This document shows, one piece after another, positions 1 to 8,043 of a stretch of DNA of 64,000 nt. This DNA comes from Chroococcus sp. FPU101 (GTDB lineage: Bacteria; Cyanobacteriota; Cyanobacteriia; Cyanobacteriales; Microcystaceae): NCBI RefSeq assembly GCF_017312365.1, contig NZ_BLJI01000003.1:186001-250000 (forward strand), given 5' to 3'. The position numbers and the translations under genes are program-made. Below the pieces are notes generated by a model. The model had not been told where the DNA came from. It saw nothing but the letters and a program-made list of their open reading frames with translations, and made no database searches. The first letter of the stretch is position 1, and every line of letters begins with the position of its first letter.

Positions 1-1
1 G

Positions 2-277
2 AAGTTAAAGACTCTTGAGGCCTTAGCGGCTGGTGTTCCTCTAGTGGGAAGCGATCGCGCTTTAGAAGGAATTGAAGTCGATTCTTCTAATGTACCATTA
101 CGGGCGTTACGAGCAAATCAAGTGTCTGAATATGTCGAAGCGATTAGCCGTTTATTTGAAGATGCAACACTTAGAAATACTTTATCCCAGAATGGACGTG
201 CTTTGATTGAACAAGAATATACGTGGGATTATTTAGGTAAGCAATATACCCAATTAATTACACAAAAGTTCGTGTAA
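2..277 (+). CDS. Glycosyltransferase family 1/4, C-terminal fragment
   Basis: The frame is open from base 2 to the stop at 277, so the gene enters from outside the window and only about 91 C-terminal residues are present. The stretch TLEALAAGVPLVGSD is the classic acceptor-side motif of GT-B fold (GT4-like) glycosyltransferases, where the conserved E/G region binds the nucleotide sugar. It is followed by the helical tail ending near TWDYLGKQY. The likely role is sugar transfer in cell-surface polysaccharide or glycolipid synthesis; donor and acceptor cannot be told from a fragment. An internal ATG at 44 would remove part of the motif and is not the real start. Confidence 0.8.
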   Translation, partial: KLKTLEALAAGVPLVGSDRALEGIEVDSSNVPLRALRANQVSEYVEAISRLFEDATLRNTLSQNGRALIEQEYTWDYLGKQYTQLITQKFV

Positions 278-315
278 TCTGATTTAGAGGCGCGTTGGTT
301 GGCGCGTCTCATCAA

Positions 316-528
316 TTATTGCTCATTCAAATCTAGTTTTACCGTCGGTCTCGGTGTTTCTTTTAGTCCTTGCCGATAGTCTGTCAGTTTCTTCTGAAAA
401 TATCCGATAACCTGCTGAGGTTGGATAATTTGCTGTCCAATCAGATCGGGTTTAGATGAGTTTTCTAGAGCAATGACAAAATAAAGTGGAATGGTGACTG
501 TTGCTGCCCAAAAAATTCGTTTTAGCAT
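316..528 (-). CDS. Small membrane-anchored hypothetical protein
   Basis: About 70 residues. A hydrophobic N-terminus (MLKRIFWAATVTIPLYFVIA) forms one membrane segment or uncleaved signal. A polar tail rich in Q, K and P follows and should lie outside the cytoplasm. A GGAGGA ribosome-binding site just upstream of the ATG at 528 supports this start over a GTG 12 bases earlier. No family is recognised. It is convergent with the glycosyltransferase fragment, with about 38 bp between them. Confidence 0.55.
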   Translation of the reverse strand: MLKRIFWAATVTIPLYFVIALENSSKPDLIGQQIIQPQQVIGYFQKKLTDYRQGLKETPRPTVKLDLNEQ

Positions 529-540
529 TTCCTCCTCCAC

Positions 541-843
541 TACACATCTAAAAATTGAAAATCGTTATTTCTTACAATAGATGGATGTTGTATTTATTGT
601 AAAAGTTTCTGTGACACTCTTTGAATTGGATCAAGTATTTTATGTTTGGTGAAATAACACTTAATCAAAAAATTTACAGATTGATTTAATAATTCAATAA
701 ATGATAGGTTACTTTACTTTTGTTTACAAGATTAAATTCAGCAAATGATGACATAACAAATAAAGTTTAAAAGCTTAACTGTCTTCCCAAGAAAGAAATA
801 AAATAGGTGTTTACACATCAAATCAATCCGTCATGCTTGTGTT
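541..843. other. AT-rich intergenic stretch
   Basis: About 300 bp between the small membrane gene and purU, which diverge from it. It is very AT-rich with several T/A runs. It presumably holds both divergent promoters, but I cannot assign -35/-10 boxes, and no RNA gene or repeat is seen. Confidence 0.5.
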
Positions 844-1698
844 ATGAATAGTCCCACTGCTACTTTATTAATTTCTTGTCCAGACCAAAAGGGTTTAGTT
901 GCGAAAATTGCTAATTTTATTTATGCTAATGGCGGAAATATTATTCATGCTGACCAACATACTGATTTTTCGGCGGGTTTATTTTTGATGCGAATTGAAT
1001 GGCAGTTAGAAGGATTTAATTTACCTAGAGATGTCATTGCACCGGCTTTTGCTGCGATCGCCAAACCTCTCCAAGCCGTTTGGCAGCTTCATTTCTCGGA
1101 TACTATTCCCCGTATAGCGATCTGGGTCACGAAACAAGATCATTGCTTGCTAGATTTATTGTGGCGAATAAAATCTAGGGAATTTCTAGCAGACGTTCCC
1201 CTTGTTATTAGTAATCATAACACACTAGAAGCGATCGCCCAACAATTTGGAATTGAATTTTGTCACCTTCCCATCACAGCAGAAAACAAAAATCAACAAG
1301 AAGCAAGACAGTTAAAACTTTTAAGAGAATTAAAAATCGACTTGGTGGTTTTAGCGAAGTATATGCAGGTATTGACTCCAGAGTTTATTAACTATTTTCC
1401 CAATGTGATAAATATCCATCATTCATTTTTACCTGCTTTTGCGGGAGCGAATCCTTACTCTAGAGCGTATGATAGGGGTGTTAAAATTATTGGTGCAACA
1501 GCCCATTATGTAACAGCAGATTTAGATGAAGGGCCGATAATAGAACAAGATGTAGTTAGAGTCTCTCATCGGGATACTGTCACTGATTTAATCCGAAAAG
1601 GAAAAGACTTAGAACGAGTGGTTTTAGCGCGGGCCGTTCGAGTACACTTACAGAATCGAGTATTAGTGTATGGTAATAGAACTGTCGTTTTTGCTTAG
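844..1698 (+). CDS. purU: Formyltetrahydrofolate deformylase
   Basis: Cytosolic enzyme hydrolysing 10-formyl-THF to THF and formate, which balances one-carbon pools and can feed formate to purine synthesis. At 284 aa it matches the family length. Residues 5-85 are an ACT-type regulatory domain (LLISCPDQKGLVAKIANFI). Residues about 90-280 are the formyltransferase catalytic domain. The conserved INIHHSFLPAF supplies the catalytic Asn/His, with the downstream GATAHYVTADLDEGPIIEQD block carrying the catalytic Asp. It stands alone in its transcription unit. Confidence 0.95.
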   Translation: MNSPTATLLISCPDQKGLVAKIANFIYANGGNIIHADQHTDFSAGLFLMRIEWQLEGFNLPRDVIAPAFAAIAKPLQAVWQLHFSDTIPRIAIWVTKQDHCLLDLLWRIKSREFLADVPLVISNHNTLEAIAQQFGIEFCHLPITAENKNQQEARQLKLLRELKIDLVVLAKYMQVLTPEFINYFPNVINIHHSFLPAFAGANPYSRAYDRGVKIIGATAHYVTADLDEGPIIEQDVVRVSHRDTVTDLIRKGKDLERVVLARAVRVHLQNRVLVYGNRTVVFA

Positions 1699-1881
1699 AT
1701 TTTGGGCTTTCTTAAGATAACAGTTTGAGATAGTGGGACGTAAGACAATACAACGTAGAGACGTGTTAGGTATTGTGCACGTGCGGCGCGGAATCAATCT
1801 GAGGTTATTGTTAGATTAGTAGAAGAATTGGGTCATTATGGGATAAGCTATTCGGATTTACTGTAAACGAGGTATCAACCA
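1699..1881 (+). other. Intergenic stretch with a possible decayed small ORF
   Basis: Between purU and the Dnd island. A frame ending at 1866 reads ARNQSEVIVRLVEELGHYG and then SYSDLL before a stop, with no credible start codon. It looks like the C-terminal piece of a small protein, perhaps an antitoxin. The segment GTAGAGACGTG near 1755 matches one arm of the hairpin repeat at 52316. This suggests the edge of a rearranged zone. Confidence 0.3.
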
Positions 1882-1971
1882 ATGAATATTACTTTAACAT
1901 CGGAACTAGAACAGTTGATTACAACTCAGCTAAAAATAGGTCAATATCAAAAAGCAGTCTCTCAACAATAA
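1882..1971 (+). pseudogene. ParD/CopG-like antitoxin remnant
   Basis: A 29-codon ORF reading MNITLTSELEQLITTQLKIG and then QYQKAVS before a stop. This matches the N-terminal pattern of ParD-type ribbon-helix-helix antitoxins (strand followed by a helix with L..LI...). Normal members run to about 80 residues and are followed by a ParE toxin. Here the protein stops where the second helix should begin and no toxin follows, so it is a truncated relic at the left edge of the Dnd island. Confidence 0.5.
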
Positions 1972-1979
1972 ACTTGGTT

Positions 1980-2141
1980 ATGGACAAAAAAATTAAAGAA
2001 CTCGCAGCAAAATATAACATTCCAGAACAACTGCTCAAAGAAGCAATGGAATTAGAAAAAGACAAGGTAAACTTGAATAATCGTCGATTAGTGCCGAAGT
2101 TAATCGAATTGATAGAACGATACACAGACTCCTCGGACTAA
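1980..2141 (+). CDS. Small DNA-modification-system-associated protein
   Basis: A 53-residue ORF running from ATG 1980 to TAA 2141, five bases before the DndD-like ATPase gene. The sequence has a helical N-terminus (LAAKYNIPEQLLKEAMELEK) and a conserved-looking NNRR followed by a second helix (PKLIELIERY). From memory, this pattern resembles the short 'DNA modification system-associated small protein' annotated beside Dnd-type loci; I could not check it by search. Tight spacing suggests cotranscription and possibly a complex with the ATPase. Confidence 0.6.
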   Translation: MDKKIKELAAKYNIPEQLLKEAMELEKDKVNLNNRRLVPKLIELIERYTDSSD

Positions 2142-2146
2142 ATTCT

Positions 2147-4072
2147 ATGTCACTGCAACTTAGGCAAATTCGCTTAAAAAACTGGAAATGTTATCAAAAG
2201 CAGCAATTACGACTCAATCCTCAGATTAATTGTAATGTTTGGATTATTTTCGGACAAAATGGTTATGGCAAAACGTCTATTTTAGAAGCAATACTTTGGT
2301 GTCTCTATGGAAATGAAGGGGTACCGACAAAAGACCTATCTAAATATTTTAATCGCGTGGCAGTCAAGAAAAATCCCTCATTAGATATGTGCGTTGAACT
2401 GTCTTTTCATGAAACCACCCAAAGCAGAAATTATTATATCAGTCGAACCGCTAAACGAGTGATTCGGGGAAATACTGAGTATGCAGAGGTAGAGGAAGCA
2501 ACATTTAATATTGATGGAACGAGTAAGAATAATGCTAGAGAGTATATAGAAAGTTTATTACCGCGTCTGTGTAAGGATTTTTTCTTTTTCGATGGGGTGA
2601 AGATAGAACAATATGCAGTACTGACACAAACCGATGAAACCAAAGACGCGATAGAGAAGATTTTGGGTATTCCAGAACTGAGAAATCTTAAAGAAGATGC
2701 TGAGAAAGTGTTACAGAGTCTAGAAAAGAAAATTAGGGAATTAGGACAAGCAAATCATAAATTGCAGCAAAATACAAAACAATTACAGGAGATACAAGTT
2801 AATATCGAACTCCATTGCGGACAACTCGAACACGCAAAACAAACCCTAGAAGTCGATGTAAAAATCTATAACGATGCAAAAGAACGCGCTAAACAAATTG
2901 AAGATTTACGCAGTAAGCTTGAAACAGTAGCTAGATTAGAACAAAGGCAAGAAATTCTTAAAGATAAGCTTAAAAATGCCGAGAAAGAAGTCGAAAATGC
3001 GCTAAAGAAAGCATCCATGCCACTTTTAATCGGATTTGTTCGAGAAATGGTCGAAGAATTACAACGCCAAACCATTAAAACCACTCGTTTCTCTGCGTCA
3101 CTGATCCAACTACAAGAACTCTTAAACAGTAAAAATTGTTTATGTGGTCGTTGTTTGGATGAAAGTTCGCGTAACTATATTCGAGAACAACTCACACAAA
3201 TTGAAGCAGGAAAATTAACTCAAGAAGCTATCAAACAGGATGAATTAAAGACTAGACTATCTCTCCTTTTACAATATCATAAACCTAATTTGGAGGATAT
3301 TTTAACTACACGCGATCGCCTAGGCGAAGATTTAGATAACCTCAAACAAGAAATTACTCGCTATAAACACGAGACAGAAGGAACAAACCAACAAGAAGCC
3401 GCCGAAATCTGGCGTAAAGTTGGAATAAGTGAACGAAAAGTCCAAGAAACCAGAGAAATAACCGAACGATTGACCAAAGACATCGAAGAATTGAAAAATC
3501 AAGAAAAAAAACTACGCCAAACCATCGAAACCTTAGCAGGACAAGATAAAGAAACCGCAACCCTCAGCTTACAAGTTAGACTAGCAACAGGACTTAAAGC
3601 AGCAGCAGAAGAACTGATTAACTGGCATATCCATCAGAGTAAGCGTACCATTGAAGAACATACCACCGCACGTTATCTTCAAGTCACCAACAAACCCGAA
3701 GAATATACAGGAATAGAAATTAAAAATAATTATACTCTGGGAGTCAGAACCGTCACAGGAGATATCCTCAACCCAGAAATCTTAAGTCCAGGGGAAAAAG
3801 AAGCATTAGCCTTTGCCTTTATTACAGGTTTAAATCTAGCATCGAATACCGCCGCACCGCTAGTCATGGATACCCCGTTCGGTCATCTTGATACTGCACA
3901 TCAGAAGAATATTGTCAAGTCTTTAGGACAAATGTCTTCTCAAGTCATTTTACTCGCAACAGACCGAGATTTCCCCGATCCCTTACTCCAAGAAATTAAA
4001 CCTTATCTTGCCGAAATTCACTACATTCGTCGTAAAAATGCCAGTGAAGATGCGTCCATTATCGAATCATAA
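2147..4072 (+). CDS. DndD-like SMC/Rad50-type ATPase with cysteine hook
   Basis: 641 aa with an ABC-type split ATPase. Walker A is FGQNGYGKTS at residues 35-44. Long coiled-coil arms lie about 180-510. The signature LSPGEKEAL is near 545 and Walker B PLVMDTPFGHLD near 571. In the middle, near residue 330, CLCGRC resembles a Rad50-type zinc hook. The canonical dndD of this island (8044) has no such hook, so this is a second, distinct ATPase. It lies between the 53-residue protein and the 132-residue Dnd-associated gene (9 bp downstream). I infer an accessory or restriction-side ATPase that senses or acts on phosphorothioated or unmodified DNA; annotation as plain DndD is the alternative. Confidence 0.8.
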   Translation: MSLQLRQIRLKNWKCYQKQQLRLNPQINCNVWIIFGQNGYGKTSILEAILWCLYGNEGVPTKDLSKYFNRVAVKKNPSLDMCVELSFHETTQSRNYYISRTAKRVIRGNTEYAEVEEATFNIDGTSKNNAREYIESLLPRLCKDFFFFDGVKIEQYAVLTQTDETKDAIEKILGIPELRNLKEDAEKVLQSLEKKIRELGQANHKLQQNTKQLQEIQVNIELHCGQLEHAKQTLEVDVKIYNDAKERAKQIEDLRSKLETVARLEQRQEILKDKLKNAEKEVENALKKASMPLLIGFVREMVEELQRQTIKTTRFSASLIQLQELLNSKNCLCGRCLDESSRNYIREQLTQIEAGKLTQEAIKQDELKTRLSLLLQYHKPNLEDILTTRDRLGEDLDNLKQEITRYKHETEGTNQQEAAEIWRKVGISERKVQETREITERLTKDIEELKNQEKKLRQTIETLAGQDKETATLSLQVRLATGLKAAAEELINWHIHQSKRTIEEHTTARYLQVTNKPEEYTGIEIKNNYTLGVRTVTGDILNPEILSPGEKEALAFAFITGLNLASNTAAPLVMDTPFGHLDTAHQKNIVKSLGQMSSQVILLATDRDFPDPLLQEIKPYLAEIHYIRRKNASEDASIIES

Positions 4073-4081
4073 TTATATAGT

Positions 4082-4480
4082 ATGCAACGTTTTGATATTA
4101 ATGCGATCGTTCGTCCCACACCAGAAGCAAAAAGATACTTAGACGTTTTGAAAAATAACGGGTCATTTAATCGAATGATTGATGCGTATATTTTTGCTGC
4201 TTCCTATGCGATGAAACATGATTTAGATATACTTCCCCTTCCTACTGGACGTTCAGACCTAGTATCATTGAGTCTGATTGATGAAGATATTCGACTCGCA
4301 TTAGAAGCAAGCATTCATATCCTTTGTCAGCGCAAGGGTGAAAATACTCCTAGCGATAGTAAAGAAGTCCTCGACATACTCACCCAATACGCAGAAGCAG
4401 GAATCAAAGTCTTAAAACAGCGTTGGAAGGGAAAAGTAGGTATTCAAATTCAAGATGACATTCGTCGAATTGTTATGTAG
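4082..4480 (+). CDS. Dnd-system-associated protein (dnd_assoc_4-like)
   Basis: 132 aa, starting 9 bp after the DndD-like ATPase. The N-terminal half has the pattern VRPTPEAKRYLDVLKNNGSF followed by DAYIFAASYAMKHDLDI. This resembles my recollection of the small 'dnd system-associated protein 4' family (FAA-S-G near a helical start). Residues 65-130 are mostly helical, with a Cys at about 85. It is not DndE, which is found at 10789. No catalytic motif is visible. It may be a DNA-binding or adaptor subunit of the preceding ATPase. Confidence 0.55.
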   Translation: MQRFDINAIVRPTPEAKRYLDVLKNNGSFNRMIDAYIFAASYAMKHDLDILPLPTGRSDLVSLSLIDEDIRLALEASIHILCQRKGENTPSDSKEVLDILTQYAEAGIKVLKQRWKGKVGIQIQDDIRRIVM

Positions 4481-4503
4481 GGTTTTGGAAACCAAGCCCT
4501 TTT
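4480..4503 (+). terminator. Hairpin with T-run between convergent dnd units
   Basis: GGGTTTTGG-AAA-CCAAGCCC followed by TTTT forms a short imperfect stem ending in a T-tract. It starts at the stop codon of the upstream gene, facing dndB. It is suited to ending the rightward three-gene unit. Its core is nearly the same as the hairpin at 53658. Confidence 0.5.
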
Positions 4504-4522
4504 AAACTTAAAATGTATTTAA

Positions 4523-5692
4523 TTACTCTAATTGATTTTTGACGCTATCAATAGCCATTTGTACTAAGCCCATAGTAGCACTGATTCTATAAGGGTTCGC
4601 AGCATTTTTAGAATTTGGATTAACTTTAACAATATTTCCTCTCCACAATTCACTACTTGTTGACCAATCTAATTTTGCTAATTGTGAGATTTGCTCTGAA
4701 TTAAAAATATTGCTGTCTTGTTCATAAGTTCCATGTATTAAACGTCCCAAAACTTCTAAGCCAACGCTACGCCCTAAAATACAATTTACTTTAAATTTAT
4801 TAATTTGTTCAACTGTTAAATTATCAATCTGCAATCTTGATATATCCCGTGTTTGAGCGCATTCGGAGAAAAATTGATTTAGACAAATACTTAAAGCTTT
4901 CGATGCTTCTTCAACGTTTATATCTTCTAGATCTCCATCAAGCTTACCAGTAAAAGAAAAACTAACTAGCTTGACTATGTAATTAGCCGTATAAAGTAAT
5001 TTCTTTTTAGCTGTAGGAGTATCTTTGATTCTCTCAGTTTTATTTTTAAAGATAAAAACTTGTTTAATCAAATTTTTAACAATTCCAACTTTTCCTTCAA
5101 ATTCTCCAAATGATAAAAGTAATGACTTATCTAATGACCTAGTTTGTGCCATATCTTTAAAATCAGTTTGACATTGATTAAAATTTTCTTCTAGAACAAG
5201 TGTGATAGGAAAGTCATTATCTCCAATCAACTCACCAGTTGGACTTTCAATTAATTCATGAATCGCCCGTTTCCGATGTTGTCCATCTGTAATATCAAGT
5301 TTGACACCTCGTGGAATAACGACAAAACAGATTCCTCTTGCTAACTCAGTTATTGTAATTCTATTTGGAGCGATATTAGCTGTTAATGTTCCTAAAATCC
5401 ATGGTTTATTATTTTTAATGCGCTTAATTATATAGTCTTTTACTTCTTCTACATGACCTTGTACTTCTGGTCTATTTTTTCCCGAATCTGGATCATTGTT
5501 GTCAGACGGTTTAGCTTGTAGTAAAGTTGGTAAATCATGTGCTGGAACATTAATTTGCACCATTTTTCGCTTACCTTGCTGAAAAATTAAACCGATATAG
5601 CACTTATCACGATAGTGTTGAGCAAAGTAAGGTTCTAGAGCTTCATTCAATCGTCGATTAAGCTCTGTGGGGAAAAGCGTATCGTTAGACAT
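4523..5692 (-). CDS. dndB: DndB, DGQHR-domain regulator of DNA phosphorothioation
   Basis: DndB controls expression or level of phosphorothioate modification and is not itself needed for sulfur insertion. The family hallmark DGQHR appears as ITDGQHRKRAI at about residues 133-144. It is followed by the typical FN....DF.DMAQTRSLDKSLL block. I place the start at ATG 5692 (389 aa, beginning MSNDTLFPTEL). An upstream start at 5764 would add 24 residues of low-complexity sequence and leave only 18 bp before the divergent dndC. The divergent layout puts dndB and dndC promoters in the same 90 bp, fitting a repressor role. Confidence 0.88.
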   Translation of the reverse strand: MSNDTLFPTELNRRLNEALEPYFAQHYRDKCYIGLIFQQGKRKMVQINVPAHDLPTLLQAKPSDNNDPDSGKNRPEVQGHVEEVKDYIIKRIKNNKPWILGTLTANIAPNRITITELARGICFVVIPRGVKLDITDGQHRKRAIHELIESPTGELIGDNDFPITLVLEENFNQCQTDFKDMAQTRSLDKSLLLSFGEFEGKVGIVKNLIKQVFIFKNKTERIKDTPTAKKKLLYTANYIVKLVSFSFTGKLDGDLEDINVEEASKALSICLNQFFSECAQTRDISRLQIDNLTVEQINKFKVNCILGRSVGLEVLGRLIHGTYEQDSNIFNSEQISQLAKLDWSTSSELWRGNIVKVNPNSKNAANPYRISATMGLVQMAIDSVKNQLE

Positions 5693-5782
5693 AAAATGGA
5701 GATGTGCAGGAAAAAATGCAGATATATCTATGCTAATAATCCCTGACCAGCCCTGAAATCCCAAAAAATACTGATCTTAGTT

Positions 5783-7399
5783 ATGCATGAACCTCAAACA
5801 TCCCTTTTTCCAAACCGTACAATTACGGAATTGGTAGAAGATATAGAAAACTTAACTAGGGAAATTCAGGAGTTATATTGTTTTGATGATATTCCTTGGA
5901 TTATTGGGGTATCTTGGGGAAAAGATAGTACAACAGTTTTACAGTTAATTTGGAATGCGATCGCTACTTTACCACTAGAAAAACGACGTAAGACTATTTA
6001 CGTTATCACTACAGATACTATGGTAGAAAATCCTATTGTTTCTTGTTGGGTACAGAAATGTATAGTACAGCTTAAAAATGCTGCTCAAAAACAAGAAATG
6101 CCAATTCAACCCTATTTGCTTCATCCATCATATAATGCTACTTTTTGGGGATGTTTAATTGGAAAAGGCTATCCCGCACCTCGTCCTAGTTTTCGTTGGT
6201 GTACGGATCGCATGAAAATTAACCCAGTTAATAACTTTATTCGGAATTTAGTTAGAACACATGGCGAAACAATAGTAGTTTTAGGAATTCGCAAAGCGGA
6301 GAGTATTCAGCGTGCCACAATCATGAAAAAATATGAACAAAATAGAGTAAGAGAGCGTCTTAGTCCTAATGTTCGTTTACTTAATTCTCTAGTTTATACT
6401 CCTATAGAAGATTGGCGAACTGATGAAATATGGTTGTATTTGATGCAGTGGGAAAATCCTTGGGGGGGTAATAATCAAGATTTATTTGCGTTATATAGAG
6501 GCGCAACAGCAGATAATGAATGTCCTTTAGTTGTCGATACTTCTACGCCTAGTTGTGGTGATTCTCGTCTAGGTTGTTGGGTTTGCACAATGGTAAGCAG
6601 GGATAAATCGATGGAAGCGATGATTCAGAATGACGAAGAGAAAGAATGGCTACAACCTCTATTAGATATTCGTAACGAATTAGGAATAGAAGACGATCGA
6701 GATAAAAGAGACTTTCGACGAATTTACGGTAAAGTAGAACTTTTTGGAAAAGAAAAAATCGAACCGATACCAGGTCCGTATACTAAAAAATGGCGAGAAT
6801 ATTGGTTAAAACGAGTCCTAGAAGCGCAGGTACAAGTGAGAAACACCGCACCTGATGAGTACAAAAATATTACACTGATTACACCTGAAGAACTCAGTGA
6901 AATTCGTCGTATCTGGTTAGAGGAGAAACACGAATTTGATGACAGTTTACCTAAAATATATGAGGAAGTGACAGGAGAAACTTATCAAGATACTCGTTTG
7001 GTCGTCGATAACCATTTTCTCGGTAGCGATGAATGGGATATCTTAGCGGATATCTGTCAAGATGATACAATGCACTTGGAATTAATGGCAAAACTCCTCG
7101 ATACTGAACGACAATTTTATGCGAAGTCTCAGCGTAAGGGAATCTATCAAGATTTAGAAAAATGTTTTGAGTCGAGTTCTCGTCAAAAAGATGATGCTAT
7201 TGAAAATGCCCACCTACAACGTAATTTAAAAATGTCTTCAGAGTCGGGTGATATTGACGAATTTAAAGCACATCTTAATCAAGAAAATAATGAAAGACAG
7301 CAACCAGTCAAACAACCAACTAAAGAAGATACTACTAATAAACAACTCTCTCTATCTTGGGCAAATCTTAAATATCCTTCTCAACAGGAAGAAGAATAA
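5783..7399 (+). CDS. dndC: DndC, PAPS-reductase-like DNA sulfur-incorporation enzyme
   Basis: DndC is an adenine-nucleotide alpha-hydrolase fold, Fe-S ATP pyrophosphatase that takes part in placing sulfur in the DNA backbone. The 538-aa protein shows the PP-loop SWGKDSTTVLQL at about residues 43-54. RWCTDRMK lies near 138. A cysteine group follows, ECPL near 246 and SCGDSRLGCWVC at about 257-268, giving the ligands for the 4Fe-4S cluster. The C-terminus (from about 440) is polar and low complexity. It starts the rightward modification operon, but the next dnd gene is 644 bp away because of the antisense cassette at 7450-7987. Confidence 0.95.
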   Translation: MHEPQTSLFPNRTITELVEDIENLTREIQELYCFDDIPWIIGVSWGKDSTTVLQLIWNAIATLPLEKRRKTIYVITTDTMVENPIVSCWVQKCIVQLKNAAQKQEMPIQPYLLHPSYNATFWGCLIGKGYPAPRPSFRWCTDRMKINPVNNFIRNLVRTHGETIVVLGIRKAESIQRATIMKKYEQNRVRERLSPNVRLLNSLVYTPIEDWRTDEIWLYLMQWENPWGGNNQDLFALYRGATADNECPLVVDTSTPSCGDSRLGCWVCTMVSRDKSMEAMIQNDEEKEWLQPLLDIRNELGIEDDRDKRDFRRIYGKVELFGKEKIEPIPGPYTKKWREYWLKRVLEAQVQVRNTAPDEYKNITLITPEELSEIRRIWLEEKHEFDDSLPKIYEEVTGETYQDTRLVVDNHFLGSDEWDILADICQDDTMHLELMAKLLDTERQFYAKSQRKGIYQDLEKCFESSSRQKDDAIENAHLQRNLKMSSESGDIDEFKAHLNQENNERQQPVKQPTKEDTTNKQLSLSWANLKYPSQQEEE

Positions 7400-7449
7400 T
7401 TTCTTCGTATAAAGTTTTTGTTTCTCTGTTCATCGGGAGACACCTTTAA

Positions 7450-7650
7450 TTATTCAGATTGGGTCATTTTCTGTATTCTTCTTAACCGATAAGCTGTTAG
7501 AGGACTGTTTTGGATATCTTCTTCTAATTTTTCAATTAAATTATCTAGTTGAGTAATACCTTCATCCATACGCTTCACTACAGCCTGTAATTGTTCTACT
7601 TCTTTCTTTCTAGTTTCTGCGTCAGGTATTCTCGGTGTTTGACTTGTCAT
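7450..7650 (-). CDS. Small coiled-coil protein antisense within dnd operon
   Basis: 66 aa from ATG 7650 (MTSQTPRIPDAETRKKEVEQ), with a heptad-like segment EQLQAVVKRMDEGITQLDNL that predicts one coiled coil. Its ATG overlaps the stop of the upstream minus-strand frame (ATGA at 7647-7650), so the two genes are translationally coupled. No family is recognised. The pair interrupts dndC and dndD on the opposite strand. This is an unusual position that suggests an inserted cassette or an antisense regulatory unit. Confidence 0.6.
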   Translation of the reverse strand: MTSQTPRIPDAETRKKEVEQLQAVVKRMDEGITQLDNLIEKLEEDIQNSPLTAYRLRRIQKMTQSE

Positions 7651-7987
7651 AAATTCCAATTCCTTTTAATATCTTCAATACTGGCTTGAATGACATTTAT
7701 TGTCAATTCTGCGTCAAAGAGCGTTCTATTTAACAATTCTAGATTAGCACGATCGGCTCTGGCTGTGACTCGTAGATTCTTTTTAACACAACATGAAAGC
7801 GATCGTAGTAAAATAAAGAACGTTCTTTAATATTTTGTAATTCTTCTAATTCAGCTAAAGTTTCTATAGTCTCTCCAAATTGTTCAAAAATTACAAATTC
7901 TATTCGAGTCGTTTGGTCAGTAATGTCTAAAAAAGTTTTCTGTAATTCAAAAATATGATAAATCACCTCATTTGCTAATTTTGCCAT
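7647..7987 (-). pseudogene. Frameshifted small helical protein antisense between dndC and dndD
   Basis: The open frame from ATG 7987 gives 82 residues. After RFHVVLK, however, the reading clearly continues in the -1 frame: KNLRVTARADRANLELLNRT, then DAELTINVIQASIEDIKRNW, ending at a TGA that overlaps the next gene's ATG by ATGA. Restoring one base in the A5 run (7780-7784) gives a 113-residue helical protein. The perfect coupling of the restored end argues that the longer product is the ancestral or true one. Either a one-base deletion, an assembly error or slippage explains the break. Family unknown. Confidence 0.6.
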
Positions 7988-8043
7988 TGCTTTATAATCT
8001 TTTATATTTCATAATTATTTTATCACTATAATTTTAAAACTCG

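Noticed and set aside
2147-4072. Calling this gene the DndD of the system
   Set aside because: A second gene at 8044, cotranscribed with the GUN4 gene before dndE, fits canonical DndD better. The gene at 2147 has a Rad50-like cysteine hook and separate partners.
4082-4480. 132-residue protein as DndE
   Set aside because: It lacks the ESPIERFRLS start and RWAFCRSL block. The real DndE is at 10789.
7775-7790. Programmed -1 frameshift signal like dnaX (A-AAA-AAG)
   Set aside because: In the reading frame the codons are AAA AGA, so only the P-site tRNA re-pairs after slipping. No stem-loop was evident downstream. dapB shows a similar loss without an A-run, which favours an indel.
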